Shown: positions 8,379 through 17,070 of the stretch, in pieces | Layout of the letters: each line of letters begins with the position of its first letter | Numbering within the stretch: the stretch's first letter is position 1 | Assembly (NCBI GenBank): GCA_025355465.1 | Contig: JANXZO010000048.1 | Span: 22,869 to 86,868 of the forward strand | Length of the DNA stretch: 64,000 nucleotides | Reading direction: 5' to 3' | Origin: Bacteroidales bacterium | GTDB taxonomy: Bacteria > Bacteroidota > Bacteroidia > Bacteroidales > FEN-979 | The notes under the pieces: generated by a model | Databases searched by the model: none | Seen by the model: only the letters and a program-made list of their open reading frames with translations | Told to the model about the DNA's origin: nothing | Made by a program: the position numbers and the translations under genes

Positions 8379-10028
8379 TTAAAACTTATTCCTGCGCAAT
8401 AGCTTCACCACCAGCCAGAAGCCAACCACCCCGGCGAGGCTGAACACGATGCCGCCGATCCAGCGGATCTGTTCCCACTGAGAGATGATGGAGGCGCCGA
8501 TGATGAGTGCGGCGAGAACGATGGCGATGGATATGCGGTTGCTGGCACTGTCGATATGCTCCATCATGGGCTCCAGCCCTTTCACCTCGATCTGTGTCTT
8601 GAAGCGCCCCTCTTTGATCTTGAAGATGATCTCGTTGAGGTCGGAGGGGAACTCCTTTACCAGTTTGTAATACTCCTTCAGCGATTCAAACACCTCCAGG
8701 GCAATGGTTTTGGGATCGAACTGCCGGGCGAGAAGCTGAATGGCGTAGGGCTGCATTTCGCGGGCAAAGTCGATGTGTGGATTCAGTTCAACTGCCACCC
8801 GTTCGATCGACATCAGCGCTTTAACCAACAGGTATATTCCCGGCGGGATACGCAATCCGAATCTGACAAGGATATCCACTGATTCGTTCATGACCTTGCC
8901 AAAATCCATCTCATCGATGGAGAGATACTTGTAATGTGCCAGCATCTCCCCGATCTGGAACTCCAGATCTTTGTACCGGGCCGGATTTCGTTTCCCGGAA
9001 ACCAGCACCAGGGCTTCTGTCATAGAATGTGCATCGCGGTCGAGATAGCCGAGAACATACTTCCCCAGGAACTGTAAATGCTCGGGACGCAAGGAACCCA
9101 TCATCCCGAAATCGATAAAGGAGAGTACATCCCCTTTCATGGCAAAAAGGTTACCGGGATGGGGGTCGGCATGGAAAAACCCGTGGTTGAAAATCTGGTC
9201 GAAAACCAGTCGTACCGCACGCCGTGCCAGGAGTTCCAGATCGTTACCTTCCTGCAGCAGATGTTCCAGGTCGCTTACCTTTATTCCGTCAATAAACTCC
9301 TCCACCAGGATCCGTTTGGAGGTATATTGCTGGTAAACTCTGGGGACTTTGATATCCGGATCGTTCGCAAAACTATGTCCGAACCGGATAAGGTTCGCCG
9401 CTTCATGACGGAAATCGAGTTCGAACCGGATCGTTTTGCCAAACTCTCTCACCACACCCAGGATGTTAATAGCTTCCAGTTCGGGGTTGTTCTTCTGGAT
9501 GCGGCCGGCAAAATAATTCATCAGGTGAAGGTCGAGTTCAATCTTGCGGTCGATACCCGGACGTTGAATTTTTACGCACACCGCATCTCCATTGAGCAGG
9601 GTGGCCTTGTAGGTCTGTGCCATCGATGCAGAGGCGAGCCTGCTTTTGTCGAAATCGCGGAAAATCTCACCGACGGGCCGTCCGAGCTCCTTTTCGATCT
9701 CGTGCAGGGCCAGATCATCGGGCATCGGCTGGGCTTCGTCCTGCAACTTCTTAAGTTCGGCTCTGAGCTCTTCCGACACAACGTCGGGGCGGTCGGCAAG
9801 GATCTGACCGAATTTCACATATGTTGGACCCAGTTCCTCCACCGCCATGCGGATTCTTTCCCACTGGTTGAATTTTCCGATTCGTGCCAGCCGCTTTTTC
9901 GAAACAAGGTACTTGCCTAAACCGCCTTTGCTGACCCAATCGCTGAGTCCATACTTTACAACAATACCAAGCATCTCGCGTGCCCGACCAATTTCGTGCA
10001 CGGCGAGGCCGATTTTAGATAACCTCAC
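8379..10028 (-). CDS. UbiB/ABC1/AarF-family atypical kinase
   Basis: A 549-residue protein kinase-like protein. It has the family KxGQ motif in TYVKFGQILADRPD (about residues 69-82), the alanine-rich ASASMAQTYKA nucleotide loop, the catalytic loop FFHADPHPGNLF, the DFG-like IDFGMMG, and two C-terminal transmembrane helices (ISIAIVLAALIIGASII and GGIVFSLAGVVGFWLVV). UbiB proteins are ATPases linked to quinone or lipid metabolism; the lipid here is unknown. It is followed in the same direction-set by the small helical protein at 10062, a pairing that suggests a functional link. Confidence 0.92.
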   Translation of the reverse strand: MRLSKIGLAVHEIGRAREMLGIVVKYGLSDWVSKGGLGKYLVSKKRLARIGKFNQWERIRMAVEELGPTYVKFGQILADRPDVVSEELRAELKKLQDEAQPMPDDLALHEIEKELGRPVGEIFRDFDKSRLASASMAQTYKATLLNGDAVCVKIQRPGIDRKIELDLHLMNYFAGRIQKNNPELEAINILGVVREFGKTIRFELDFRHEAANLIRFGHSFANDPDIKVPRVYQQYTSKRILVEEFIDGIKVSDLEHLLQEGNDLELLARRAVRLVFDQIFNHGFFHADPHPGNLFAMKGDVLSFIDFGMMGSLRPEHLQFLGKYVLGYLDRDAHSMTEALVLVSGKRNPARYKDLEFQIGEMLAHYKYLSIDEMDFGKVMNESVDILVRFGLRIPPGIYLLVKALMSIERVAVELNPHIDFAREMQPYAIQLLARQFDPKTIALEVFESLKEYYKLVKEFPSDLNEIIFKIKEGRFKTQIEVKGLEPMMEHIDSASNRISIAIVLAALIIGASIISQWEQIRWIGGIVFSLAGVVGFWLVVKLLRRNKF

Positions 10029-10061
10029 AGGGTGGAGTTTTAATTGCCCGAAAACGGGTTA

Positions 10062-10418
10062 CTAAACAGCTTTCTTTTTCGCGTTCGGTGAGCCTGCCTT
10101 CTTTACCACTTTGGCTTTAGCCGGTGTTTTACCGGTACCTTCCAGCTTCTTGATCCGGTCTTCCAGCTTCTTCATGTCCGCGGCAGTAGGAATGTTCATT
10201 TTTTTCATCGAATTCTGCACAAACACATGAAGATCAGCCTCCACGGTTTTGCGGGTCTCCTCCGATTTCTTTATCAGATGTTCGTACAATTTTTTAGCCT
10301 CCTCTTTGGTCAGCTTATTTTCTTTTGCCAGATCCTGGGCAGCCTTGGCAATTTTTTCGGTAGTCGCAAAAGCATAATCTATGCCTTTATCGATCGATTT
10401 CTTTAATTCTTCGAGCAT
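10062..10418 (-). CDS. Phasin-like/granule-associated helical protein
   Basis: A 118-residue, strongly charged helical protein. Residues 1-90 form long amphipathic helices (LEELKKSIDKGIDYAFATTE) and the last ~25 residues are a Lys/Ala/Pro-rich tail (KAKVVKKAGSPNAKKKAV). This layout resembles poly(3-hydroxyalkanoate) granule-associated/phasin-like proteins, but no PHA genes are present, so the name describes fold only. Encoded just upstream of the UbiB kinase on the same strand (33 bases apart). Confidence 0.65.
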   Translation of the reverse strand: MLEELKKSIDKGIDYAFATTEKIAKAAQDLAKENKLTKEEAKKLYEHLIKKSEETRKTVEADLHVFVQNSMKKMNIPTAADMKKLEDRIKKLEGTGKTPAKAKVVKKAGSPNAKKKAV

Positions 10419-10429
10419 GGTAGTACCTC

Positions 10430-10921
10430 CTATTTTTTAAGGGGTGAATATTTAACTTTTGAATCACGGGTGAGGGTCATAAAATGAATCTCCAGGTCCG
10501 TGAGAAAATTTTCGTAGTTACGAATAGTTTCAAAACGGATCTCAAAGGCGGTTAGTACATTCGGTATCGATTTTATTGTTGTGAGGAATCGATCTTTCTG
10601 TGCCTTTTTGCAAGGACCTTCCATCAGCAGCAGGAAGTCTGTTTGCCTAAGTTCGGGCAGCAGCACGGATTCTTCTCCCCGGTTGGCCAGCAGGTAGTAA
10701 GCATTGAAGCGGTCTTCGTCGCGGTAAAAATAGAATGAGAAGCCATCTGGTTCCTTCTTCGGGGCGATTGCAGTGCGAAAATCCTCCATTTTGATGAACT
10801 CCAGGTCAAGGATCTGGTTAAGCAGGTACGAAAGGCGGTAATCCTTCAGGTGGCAGGAGATGCCAAAGAGTGTGTAGAGGGCAGGTTCAGACCTTGTTTC
10901 GAGAATGATCTTTCGGGCCAT
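10430..10921 (-). CDS. IPExxxVDY family protein
   Basis: A 163-residue protein of a small Bacteroidota family usually encoded next to rnc. Recognisable pieces are SCHLKDYRLSYLLNQIL (residues 24-40), FYFYRDEDRFNAYYLLANR and the late IPNVLTAFEI segment, which stands where the family-naming IPExxxVDY motif occurs but is diverged. Function is unknown. Position after acpP-fabF-rnc is the conserved order; the pyruvate kinase that often follows is absent. Confidence 0.8.
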   Translation of the reverse strand: MARKIILETRSEPALYTLFGISCHLKDYRLSYLLNQILDLEFIKMEDFRTAIAPKKEPDGFSFYFYRDEDRFNAYYLLANRGEESVLLPELRQTDFLLLMEGPCKKAQKDRFLTTIKSIPNVLTAFEIRFETIRNYENFLTDLEIHFMTLTRDSKVKYSPLKK

Positions 10922-10973
10922 TGCGGATCCGCTTTGTTAATTCAAACAAAGTTAATCGTTTCACAGGCAAAGG

Positions 10974-11708
10974 TCAACTGTTTTCGCCAATTATTTTTTT
11001 CCAGGCCTTCTCTGCTGCATTCTGTTCCGCGCCTTTGATGGAATAATCCTGACCTGTGGCAAGTGTAGTCTCCTCAATATTCAGCTCCACCACATATTGC
11101 TTTTTAAAACCCGACCCGGTCTCCTCCAGCATCCTGAAATTCAGTTGCTTTCGTTCGCGCTGCGCCCATTCGATCATCTTGCTTTTGAAGTTCATCTCCT
11201 GGCTCACCAGTTCATCCATGTCGAAGTAGTTCCGGAAGATGCGATCGAGGATTATTTTGCGGGTAAAATCATAGCCTTTGTCGAGGTAAAGCGCTCCGAT
11301 GAGGGCTTCGAAAGCATCTCCTTTAAAAGAGCGCAACTGTCCGCCAGAGGTTCCATTGAGTTGAATAAAATGGTCGATCCCCATTTTCTGCGAAAGCTGG
11401 TTAAGCTGCTTCCGGCTGACGAGCTTGGAGCGCATTTCGGTGAGAAAGCCTTCGTCTTTGGCCGGGAACGTTCGGAAGAGGTAGTCGGCGGCTACAGCGT
11501 CGAGGATGGCATCCCCCAGAAATTCGAGGCGTTCGTTGTTAACATGCACACCCTTTACGGTTTCCTGGGTGGCCGATTTATGGAGAAAGGCAAGCCGGTA
11601 CAAAAAAATATTTCCGGGCTTGTACCCGAAAATATTTTTAATCGCATGTCTAAGCTGTTTATCGGACGAAAAATCTGGTTGATCCGGTTTGTAAGGTCTC
11701 AGCCTCAA
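10974..11708 (-). CDS. rnc: Ribonuclease III
   Basis: A 244-residue double-strand-specific endoribonuclease for rRNA and mRNA processing. The nuclease domain has the signature NNERLEFLGDAILDAV and a second acidic site at SFKGDAFEALIGALYLD; the C-terminal ~70 residues form the dsRNA-binding domain (SIKGAEQNAAEKAWKKI at the end). I chose TTG at 11708, which follows an AAGGAA Shine-Dalgarno-like stretch at the end of fabF; a start at 11786 would add a low-quality leader overlapping fabF by 71 bases. Confidence 0.92.
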   Translation of the reverse strand: MRLRPYKPDQPDFSSDKQLRHAIKNIFGYKPGNIFLYRLAFLHKSATQETVKGVHVNNERLEFLGDAILDAVAADYLFRTFPAKDEGFLTEMRSKLVSRKQLNQLSQKMGIDHFIQLNGTSGGQLRSFKGDAFEALIGALYLDKGYDFTRKIILDRIFRNYFDMDELVSQEMNFKSKMIEWAQRERKQLNFRMLEETGSGFKKQYVVELNIEETTLATGQDYSIKGAEQNAAEKAWKKIIGENS

Positions 11709-11715
11709 TGGATTA

Positions 11716-12966
11716 CTATTCCTTAAATTTTTTGAAGATGATGGAGGCGTTGTGGCCGCCAAATCCAAAGGTATTGCTAAGGGCATAGTTTACCTCGCGC
11801 TCCTGAGCCTCATTAAAGGTGAAGTTCAGGGCTGGGATTTCGGGGTCATCGGTAAAATGGTTGATGGTTGGGGGTACGATGTTGTTCTTCGTGGCGAGCA
11901 GGGTGGCAATGGCTTCGATAGCGCCGGTGGCACCCAGCAAGTGGCCGGTCATGGATTTTGTTGAGTTGATGTTCATCTTAAAGGCGTTATCGCCAAAAAG
12001 GCTTACGATGGCTTTGGGTTCTGCAATGTCGCCGGCGGGTGTGGAGGTTCCATGGGTGTTGATATGATCCACCATGTCGGTCGAAATCCCGGCATCCTCT
12101 ACAGCCATTTTCATGGAGAGGATGGCCCCCAATCCTTCGGGGTGGGGGGCTGTGATGTGATGGGCATCGGCCGATAAGCCGGCACCAACCACCTCACCAT
12201 AAATTTTGGCACCCCGTTTCAAGGCGTGACCGAGTTCTTCGAAGATGAGTGCGCCGGCACCTTCACCCATTACAAAACCATCGCGATCCATGTCGTAGGG
12301 TCGTGAAGCGGTGGTTGGATCGTCATTCCGGGTAGAGAGTGCGTGCATGGCAATAAACCCGCCCATTCCGGCTGTTGTAATAGAGGCTTCCGAGCCACCC
12401 GTAACAAAAATATCGGCCTTACCCAACCTGATGTACATCAGCGCATCGGCGAGGGCATTGGTGGAGGAGGCGCAAGCTGAAACAGTGGCGAAGTTTGGAC
12501 CGCGAAAGTTGTATTTCATGGAAATATGGCCTGCGGTAATGTCGGAGATCATCTTGGGGATAAAGAACGGGTTGAAGCGCGGTGTTCCGTCGCCCGAAGC
12601 AAAAGCGGAAACCTCCGTGATGAAGGTCTCTAGTCCGCCGATACCGGAAGCCCAGATGACCCCAACCCTGTTAACATCCACTCCGTCTATTTCAATGCCG
12701 GCATCCTTCACGGCCTGGTCGGCGCAAACAATCCCATATTGAGAGCAACGGTCGAACTTCCGGGCCTCTTTGCGGTCGAAATAGTCCTCCGCATTGAAAT
12801 TTTTCAGTTCACAGGCAAACTGTGTCTTGAATTTGGAAGTATCAAACCGGGTTATCGGACCGGCACCACTGACTCCGCGGATGAGGTTGTTCCAGTATTC
12901 TGTGACTGAATTCCCCAAAGGAGTAAGTGCGCCAAGACCAGTTACAACAACTCGCCTTAATTCCAC
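11716..12966 (-). CDS. fabF: 3-oxoacyl-[acyl-carrier-protein] synthase II
   Basis: A 416-residue condensing enzyme of fatty-acid elongation. The catalytic cysteine lies in TVSACASSTNALADAL (about residue 165), and the two histidines in NTHGTSTPAGD and STKSMTGHLLGATGA, giving the Cys-His-His triad. Full length. Located between acpP and rnc in the standard order, so it and its carrier protein are made together. A hairpin separates it from acpP. Confidence 0.96.
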   Translation of the reverse strand: MELRRVVVTGLGALTPLGNSVTEYWNNLIRGVSGAGPITRFDTSKFKTQFACELKNFNAEDYFDRKEARKFDRCSQYGIVCADQAVKDAGIEIDGVDVNRVGVIWASGIGGLETFITEVSAFASGDGTPRFNPFFIPKMISDITAGHISMKYNFRGPNFATVSACASSTNALADALMYIRLGKADIFVTGGSEASITTAGMGGFIAMHALSTRNDDPTTASRPYDMDRDGFVMGEGAGALIFEELGHALKRGAKIYGEVVGAGLSADAHHITAPHPEGLGAILSMKMAVEDAGISTDMVDHINTHGTSTPAGDIAEPKAIVSLFGDNAFKMNINSTKSMTGHLLGATGAIEAIATLLATKNNIVPPTINHFTDDPEIPALNFTFNEAQEREVNYALSNTFGFGGHNASIIFKKFKE

Positions 12967-13001
12967 TTGCTACAGATTTTATGGTTCATCGATTAACAGA
13001 G

Positions 13002-13023
13002 AACCCCGCAATAGTGCGGGGTT
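13002..13023 (-). terminator. Intercistronic hairpin between acpP and fabF
   Basis: A perfect 9-base-pair stem (AACCCCGCA / TGCGGGGTT) with a 4-base loop. There is no U-run after it in the leftward direction, so it is probably a partial terminator or a 3'-end stabiliser for acpP mRNA, not a full stop. Confidence 0.6.
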
Positions 13024-13056
13024 GTAATGTAAAATTCAAACGATAGCGTAAGATTT

Positions 13057-13293
13057 TTACTTTGTATTATTCTCGATGTAAGCGATCGCTTCGCCTACGG
13101 TGCTGATCTTTTCTGCCTGATCGTCGGGAATGGCAATATCGAATTCCTTTTCGAATTCCATGATCAGTTCAACGGTGTCAAGAGAGTCAGCACCAAGATC
13201 ATTGGTGAAGCTTGCTTCAGGCGTAACTTCACTTTCATCAACACCAAGCTTATCAACGATGATAGCTTTAACTTTTGCTGCAATGTCAGACAT
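13057..13293 (-). CDS. acpP: Acyl carrier protein
   Basis: A 78-residue acidic carrier protein. Ser37 in [10 protein letters not shown] is the phosphopantetheine attachment site, followed by the conserved helix II/III region ([20 protein letters not shown]). It carries acyl intermediates for FabF and other fatty-acid enzymes. First gene of the leftward acpP-fabF-rnc operon. Confidence 0.97.
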   Translation of the reverse strand: MSDIAAKVKAIIVDKLGVDESEVTPEASFTNDLGADSLDTVELIMEFEKEFDIAIPDDQAEKISTVGEAIAYIENNTK

Positions 13294-13547
13294 GTTTTAC
13301 TTTTTTTTGGTTAAACGGACTGCAAAGGAAAGAATTTTATAATTACCCACCAACACAATTTAAGAAATTTTAACATTATTAAATTTTTAAGCATTGAATA
13401 TCTGATAGTTGCAAAATGTGTTAGGGTTAAGCCTATTAAATTTCACTATTTCTTCCCCCTTAATTTCAGGGGAATGAGCCGATTTGAAGTTAGGTTCAGC
13501 CGGAATCGGCAGCACTTTTGTATTTTTGCCGTTCAGCACCTCAAAAC
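13294..13547. other. Intergenic region between acpP and purN
   Basis: An AT-rich divergent spacer. Two weak inverted repeats are visible: TTCCCC/GGGGAA around 13451-13474 and GCCGATT/AATCGGC around 13481-13509. The TATTTTTG at 13521-13528 fits a -7 box for purN. No coding potential was convincing. Confidence 0.4.
13521..13528 (+). promoter_or_regulatory. Putative -7 box of purN
   Basis: TATTTTTG matches TAnnTTTG, 19 bases before the purN ATG. No clear -33 box is seen at the right distance. Confidence 0.4.
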
Positions 13548-14114
13548 ATGCATCGTATAGCCATACTTGCCTCCGGCAACGGATCAAATGCCCAGCGCAT
13601 CATCGAATATTTCGAGAACAGTAAACTTGTTGACATTACGCTTGTTTTGTGTAACAAACCCGGGGCCTATGTAATCACGCGTGCCAAAAATCTCGGTATT
13701 CCTGCAATCACCTTCAACCGTGATGCATTTTATGAAAACGGCACCGTGGTAAAAACGCTTGCCGATCATCAGATCGATTTTCTCGTACTCGCCGGTTTTC
13801 TCTGGCTGATTCCGCAAAACATACTGAAACTATATCCCGGCAGGATCATCAACCTTCATCCGGCGCTCTTACCCAAATACGGTGGAAAAGGGATGTACGG
13901 GATGAAGGTTCACGAGGCTGTTATTGCAGCCGGCGAACGTGAGTCGGGGATCACCATTCATTTTGTGAACGAATTCTACGACGAAGGGCAGATCATCTTC
14001 CAGTCCCGGTGCCCGGTATTGCCATCTGATACGCCGGAACTGTTGGCCGATAAGATACACGCGTTGGAGTACCGGTATTTTGCAGAGGTTGTGGAGAAGG
14101 TCGTGGCAGGGTAG
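13548..14114 (+). CDS. purN: Phosphoribosylglycinamide formyltransferase
   Basis: A 188-residue folate-dependent GAR transformylase (third step of purine synthesis). It has the N-terminal ILASGNGSNAQRI phosphate loop, the catalytic NLHPALLPKYGGKGMYG segment (Asn-His pair) and the acidic substrate loop with DEGQIIFQ. The ATG at 13548 gives the expected MHRIAILASGNG start. A strong hairpin follows the stop. Confidence 0.95.
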   Translation: MHRIAILASGNGSNAQRIIEYFENSKLVDITLVLCNKPGAYVITRAKNLGIPAITFNRDAFYENGTVVKTLADHQIDFLVLAGFLWLIPQNILKLYPGRIINLHPALLPKYGGKGMYGMKVHEAVIAAGERESGITIHFVNEFYDEGQIIFQSRCPVLPSDTPELLADKIHALEYRYFAEVVEKVVAG

Positions 14115-14123
14115 CAAAAAAAA

Positions 14124-14152
14124 TCAGGGGTAACCTTTCCGGTTACCCCTGA
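14124..14152. terminator. Hairpin terminator after purN
   Basis: A perfect 12-base-pair stem (TCAGGGGTAACC / GGTTACCCCTGA) with a 5-base loop, preceded by eight A residues. Read rightward it terminates purN without a U-run; read leftward it would have one. It is probably an effective rightward terminator. Confidence 0.8.
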
Positions 14153-14339
14153 CACTAATCAATAAACAAATGATATTTCACTCAAACCTCAATTACTGTC
14201 GTCTGCTTATAACGAAGTATTTTATTTCATTAATCTTTGAAAAACTCGCAGGGCAAAGGTAATCGTAAGATGGTGCGGGAAATGTTAAGGAAAATTAATT
14301 TACGTTAAAATTTGTTAAAAGTCTCATTTCAATTTATGG

Positions 14340-14347
14340 TAACTTTG
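14340..14347 (+). promoter_or_regulatory. -7 box immediately upstream of the histidine kinase
   Basis: TAACTTTG fits TAnnTTTG; TTTG at 14311-14314 is a possible but distant -33 box (25-base spacer). The ATG at 14353 lies where transcription should start, implying a leaderless or near-leaderless mRNA. Confidence 0.45.
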
Positions 14348-14352
14348 CGTAA

Positions 14353-15639
14353 ATGAACCGCAGGATAATAATATTCACCATCATTGCCATGACCCTTGCC
14401 CTGGTGGGGCTTATGGTAATCCAGATCTACTGGATCAAGAATGCTTCGTCGGTGAAGGAGGCGAATTTCCGGCGCAGCGTAAATGAGGCGATGACCAAGG
14501 TGGTGATGAAAGTTGAGCGGTTGGAAAAGAAGAAGGCGCTGACGGTTTATCAGTACGAAAGCATGCTGAATTTCAACCGTCACCTGCCCTACGCTGAGTT
14601 CATCACCAAGGCTGCCCTGGATTCCCTTATATCACTGGAGCTCAATATTCGCGGTGTCGATACACGTTTTGAATTCGGGGTGTACAAGCCGGAGGGAAAT
14701 GAGTTTCTGATAGAAAAATCGATCAATTACAGCAAGGAGCTGATCGAGAAAGGTTATGCGTACATCCTGTTCCCGACCGACATTTACACCAGCCCGGAAT
14801 ACATTTGTATTTATTTCCCGCATGAAAAGCAGTTTCTGCTCACTGAACTCTGGGGGATGCTGCTAATCTCCATCATCCTGATCATTGTGGTGGTCTATTC
14901 ATTTTCGTACATGGTGACGACGATATTCAGGCAGAAGCGGCTTTCGGAGATGAAAAACGACTTCATCAATAACATGACCCACGAATTCAAGACGCCGATC
15001 TCGACCATTTCGCTGGCATGCGAGGCACTGAGTGATGCAGATATGCGGAAATCGGAGGATACGGCCCGCGGATATGTGAATATGATCATGGATGAAAACA
15101 AAAGGCTGGCGGGAATGGCCGAGAAGATCCTGCAAACAGCGGTGATCGACAAGGGGCAGCTCACCATGCGGAAAGAGGCGATCGACATGCATGAGGTCAT
15201 CTCCGATGTGATCAAAAACCTGCGCATCCAGGTGGAGATCAAAGACGGGGAGTTCATACGCAGGTTCGGCGCGGCCAATCCCCGAATCGAGGGAGATCGT
15301 GTACATCTTACAAACCTTGTATATAACCTCCTCGACAATGCCAACAAGTATACCCCCAAAAGGCCCATGATCAGGGTAAGTACCGAAAACACCGGCAACG
15401 GTATCCTTCTCATCATCGAGGACAACGGCATTGGCATCAGCAAGGCCGAGCAGAAGAAGGTTTTCGATAAACTATACCGCGTTCCTACAGGCAACATCCA
15501 CGAAGTTCGCGGTTTCGGACTGGGGCTGAGTTATGTAAAAGCGATCGTTGAAGAGCACCGCGGAAAGATCAGCATTGAGAGTGAAGTAGGCAAAGGGAGC
15601 AAGTTCAAAGTCTTCCTTCCGTTTGTGATCAAAGAATAA
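14353..15639 (+). CDS. Sensor histidine kinase, RprX-like
   Basis: A 428-residue membrane sensor. It has two transmembrane helices (about residues 5-26 and 163-188) flanking a ~135-residue periplasmic domain with no recognised fold. The kinase core has the H box NNMTHEFKTPISTISLACEA, N box LVYNLLDNANKYTP, G1 IIEDNGIGIS and G2 GFGLGLSYVKAIVEEH. The arrangement and H-box wording are like RprX of Bacteroides. The signal is unknown. Its response regulator follows 36 bases downstream, so the two form a standard operon. Confidence 0.9.
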   Translation: MNRRIIIFTIIAMTLALVGLMVIQIYWIKNASSVKEANFRRSVNEAMTKVVMKVERLEKKKALTVYQYESMLNFNRHLPYAEFITKAALDSLISLELNIRGVDTRFEFGVYKPEGNEFLIEKSINYSKELIEKGYAYILFPTDIYTSPEYICIYFPHEKQFLLTELWGMLLISIILIIVVVYSFSYMVTTIFRQKRLSEMKNDFINNMTHEFKTPISTISLACEALSDADMRKSEDTARGYVNMIMDENKRLAGMAEKILQTAVIDKGQLTMRKEAIDMHEVISDVIKNLRIQVEIKDGEFIRRFGAANPRIEGDRVHLTNLVYNLLDNANKYTPKRPMIRVSTENTGNGILLIIEDNGIGISKAEQKKVFDKLYRVPTGNIHEVRGFGLGLSYVKAIVEEHRGKISIESEVGKGSKFKVFLPFVIKE

Positions 15640-15675
15640 ATAGCGTAATTTTCACGTTTGAAAGTTAAAAAGCCG

Positions 15676-16374
15676 ATGGAGAAAAATACGATCCGCATTC
15701 TGCTGGCCGAGGACGACCGGAACCTGGGCAACATTCTGAAGAATTACCTGGATGCCAAAGGCTATGCCACCACACTCTGCGTAAACGGTCAGGAAGCGAC
15801 GGATACCTTTGCCAAAAAGGAGTTCGATTTTTGTATCCTCGACATCATGATGCCTGTTAAAGATGGCTTTGCCGTAGCTACCGAGATCAGGGCTGCAAAC
15901 AGGAGGCTTCCCATCCTCTTCCTCACCGCCAAGGCCTTTCAGGAGGACAAACTGAAGGGGTTCGAGATCGGTGCGGATGATTACATCACGAAACCGTTCA
16001 GTATGGAGGAGCTGTTGCTCCGGATACAGGCCATCCTTCGCCGCACGGATGAAAACAAGGCGGGAACCCCGGACAACAGCTACAACATCGGCCAGTATAC
16101 CTTTGATTACAACCGCCAGGTGCTCACCATTCGCGGTAAAGAGCAGAAGCTTACCTCCAAGGAGGCCGGACTGCTCAAGTTGCTCTGCACCCACTCCAAC
16201 GAAGTGCTCGACCGCAGCACTGCGCTCAATCAGATATGGAACGACGACAGCTATTTCAATGCCCGCAGCATGGATGTTTATATTGTGAAGCTTCGCAAAT
16301 ACCTCAGAGACGACCCCAAAGTGGAGCTCATCAATGTGCACGGTGTTGGGTTTAAACTGGTAATGAACCATTAG
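15676..16374 (+). CDS. OmpR-family response regulator, RprY-like
   Basis: A 232-residue regulator: receiver domain (acidic pocket AEDD, phosphoacceptor Asp in FCILDIMMPVKDGF, Thr in FLTAKA, Lys in YITKPFSM) and a C-terminal winged-helix DNA-binding domain (LTSKEAGLLKLLCTHSNEVL, then YIVKLRKYLRDDP). ATG at 15676 was chosen over TTG at 15658 because it gives the normal N-terminus two residues before the receiver strand. It is the cognate partner of the preceding kinase. Confidence 0.92.
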   Translation: MEKNTIRILLAEDDRNLGNILKNYLDAKGYATTLCVNGQEATDTFAKKEFDFCILDIMMPVKDGFAVATEIRAANRRLPILFLTAKAFQEDKLKGFEIGADDYITKPFSMEELLLRIQAILRRTDENKAGTPDNSYNIGQYTFDYNRQVLTIRGKEQKLTSKEAGLLKLLCTHSNEVLDRSTALNQIWNDDSYFNARSMDVYIVKLRKYLRDDPKVELINVHGVGFKLVMNH

Positions 16375-16383
16375 CCGTTTGCG

Positions 16384-17070
16384 ATGGAAACACAACTCTT
16401 CATCGTACCCACACCCATTGGCAACCTCGAAGACATCACCCTCCGCGGGCTGCGCATTCTCCGCGAGGTTGATTTTATTCTTGCTGAAGACACCCGTACC
16501 ACGGGCCACCTGCTGAAGCATTACGACATTGTAAAAAAACTGGTACCGCATCACCAGTTTAACGAACACAAAGCGATTGTGAACGTTATCAGCAGGCTGA
16601 AGGAGGGTGCAAAGGCAGCCCTTGTGAGCGATGCCGGCACCCCGGCCATCTCCGATCCGGGTTACCTCCTGGTGCGGGAGTGCATCAAGGAGGGAATTCA
16701 GGTTGAATGTCTGCCGGGTCCCACAGCCTTTGTTCCTGCACTGGTAAATTCGGGCATTGCTGCCGACCACTTTGTTTTTGAAGGATTTCTGCCGCATAAA
16801 AAAGGGAGGCATACCCGTCTTAGCGTCCTGGCGGAGGAGGAGAAAACGATGATCTTCTACGAATCACCCCACCGGCTTGTAAAGACCCTGTTGCAGCTTG
16901 CCGACTACCTTGGAGCGGATCGCTATGCCAGTATTTCGCGTGAGCTCACCAAGCTCTTCGAAGAGAATGTTCGTGGCAGTTTAACCGAACTCGCTGCCCA
17001 TTTCGATAAAAAACCGGTGAAGGGAGAAATTGTGATCGTTGTGGAAGGGAAGATGAATGTTAAGGCCTGA
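16384..17070 (+). CDS. rsmI: 16S rRNA (cytidine(1402)-2'-O)-methyltransferase
   Basis: A 228-residue SAM-dependent methyltransferase of the tetrapyrrole-methylase fold that methylates C1402 of 16S rRNA. Diagnostic segments are FIVPTPIGNLEDITLRGL at the start, AEDTRTTGHLLKHY, LVSDAGTPAISDPGYLLV (SAM loop) and FYESPHRL. Full length for the family. The 3' end overlaps the convergent membrane-protein gene by 11 bases. Confidence 0.95.
   Translation: METQLFIVPTPIGNLEDITLRGLRILREVDFILAEDTRTTGHLLKHYDIVKKLVPHHQFNEHKAIVNVISRLKEGAKAALVSDAGTPAISDPGYLLVRECIKEGIQVECLPGPTAFVPALVNSGIAADHFVFEGFLPHKKGRHTRLSVLAEEEKTMIFYESPHRLVKTLLQLADYLGADRYASISRELTKLFEENVRGSLTELAAHFDKKPVKGEIVIVVEGKMNVKA

Noticed and set aside
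9078-9920. Rightward open frame of 280 codons opposite the UbiB-type gene
   Set aside because: Antisense shadow; the UbiB motifs on the other strand are complete.
15652-16812. Leftward open frame of 386 codons opposite the response regulator and rsmI
   Set aside because: It lies entirely opposite two clear genes, has no start signal and shows no family motifs; it is a by-product of codon bias.
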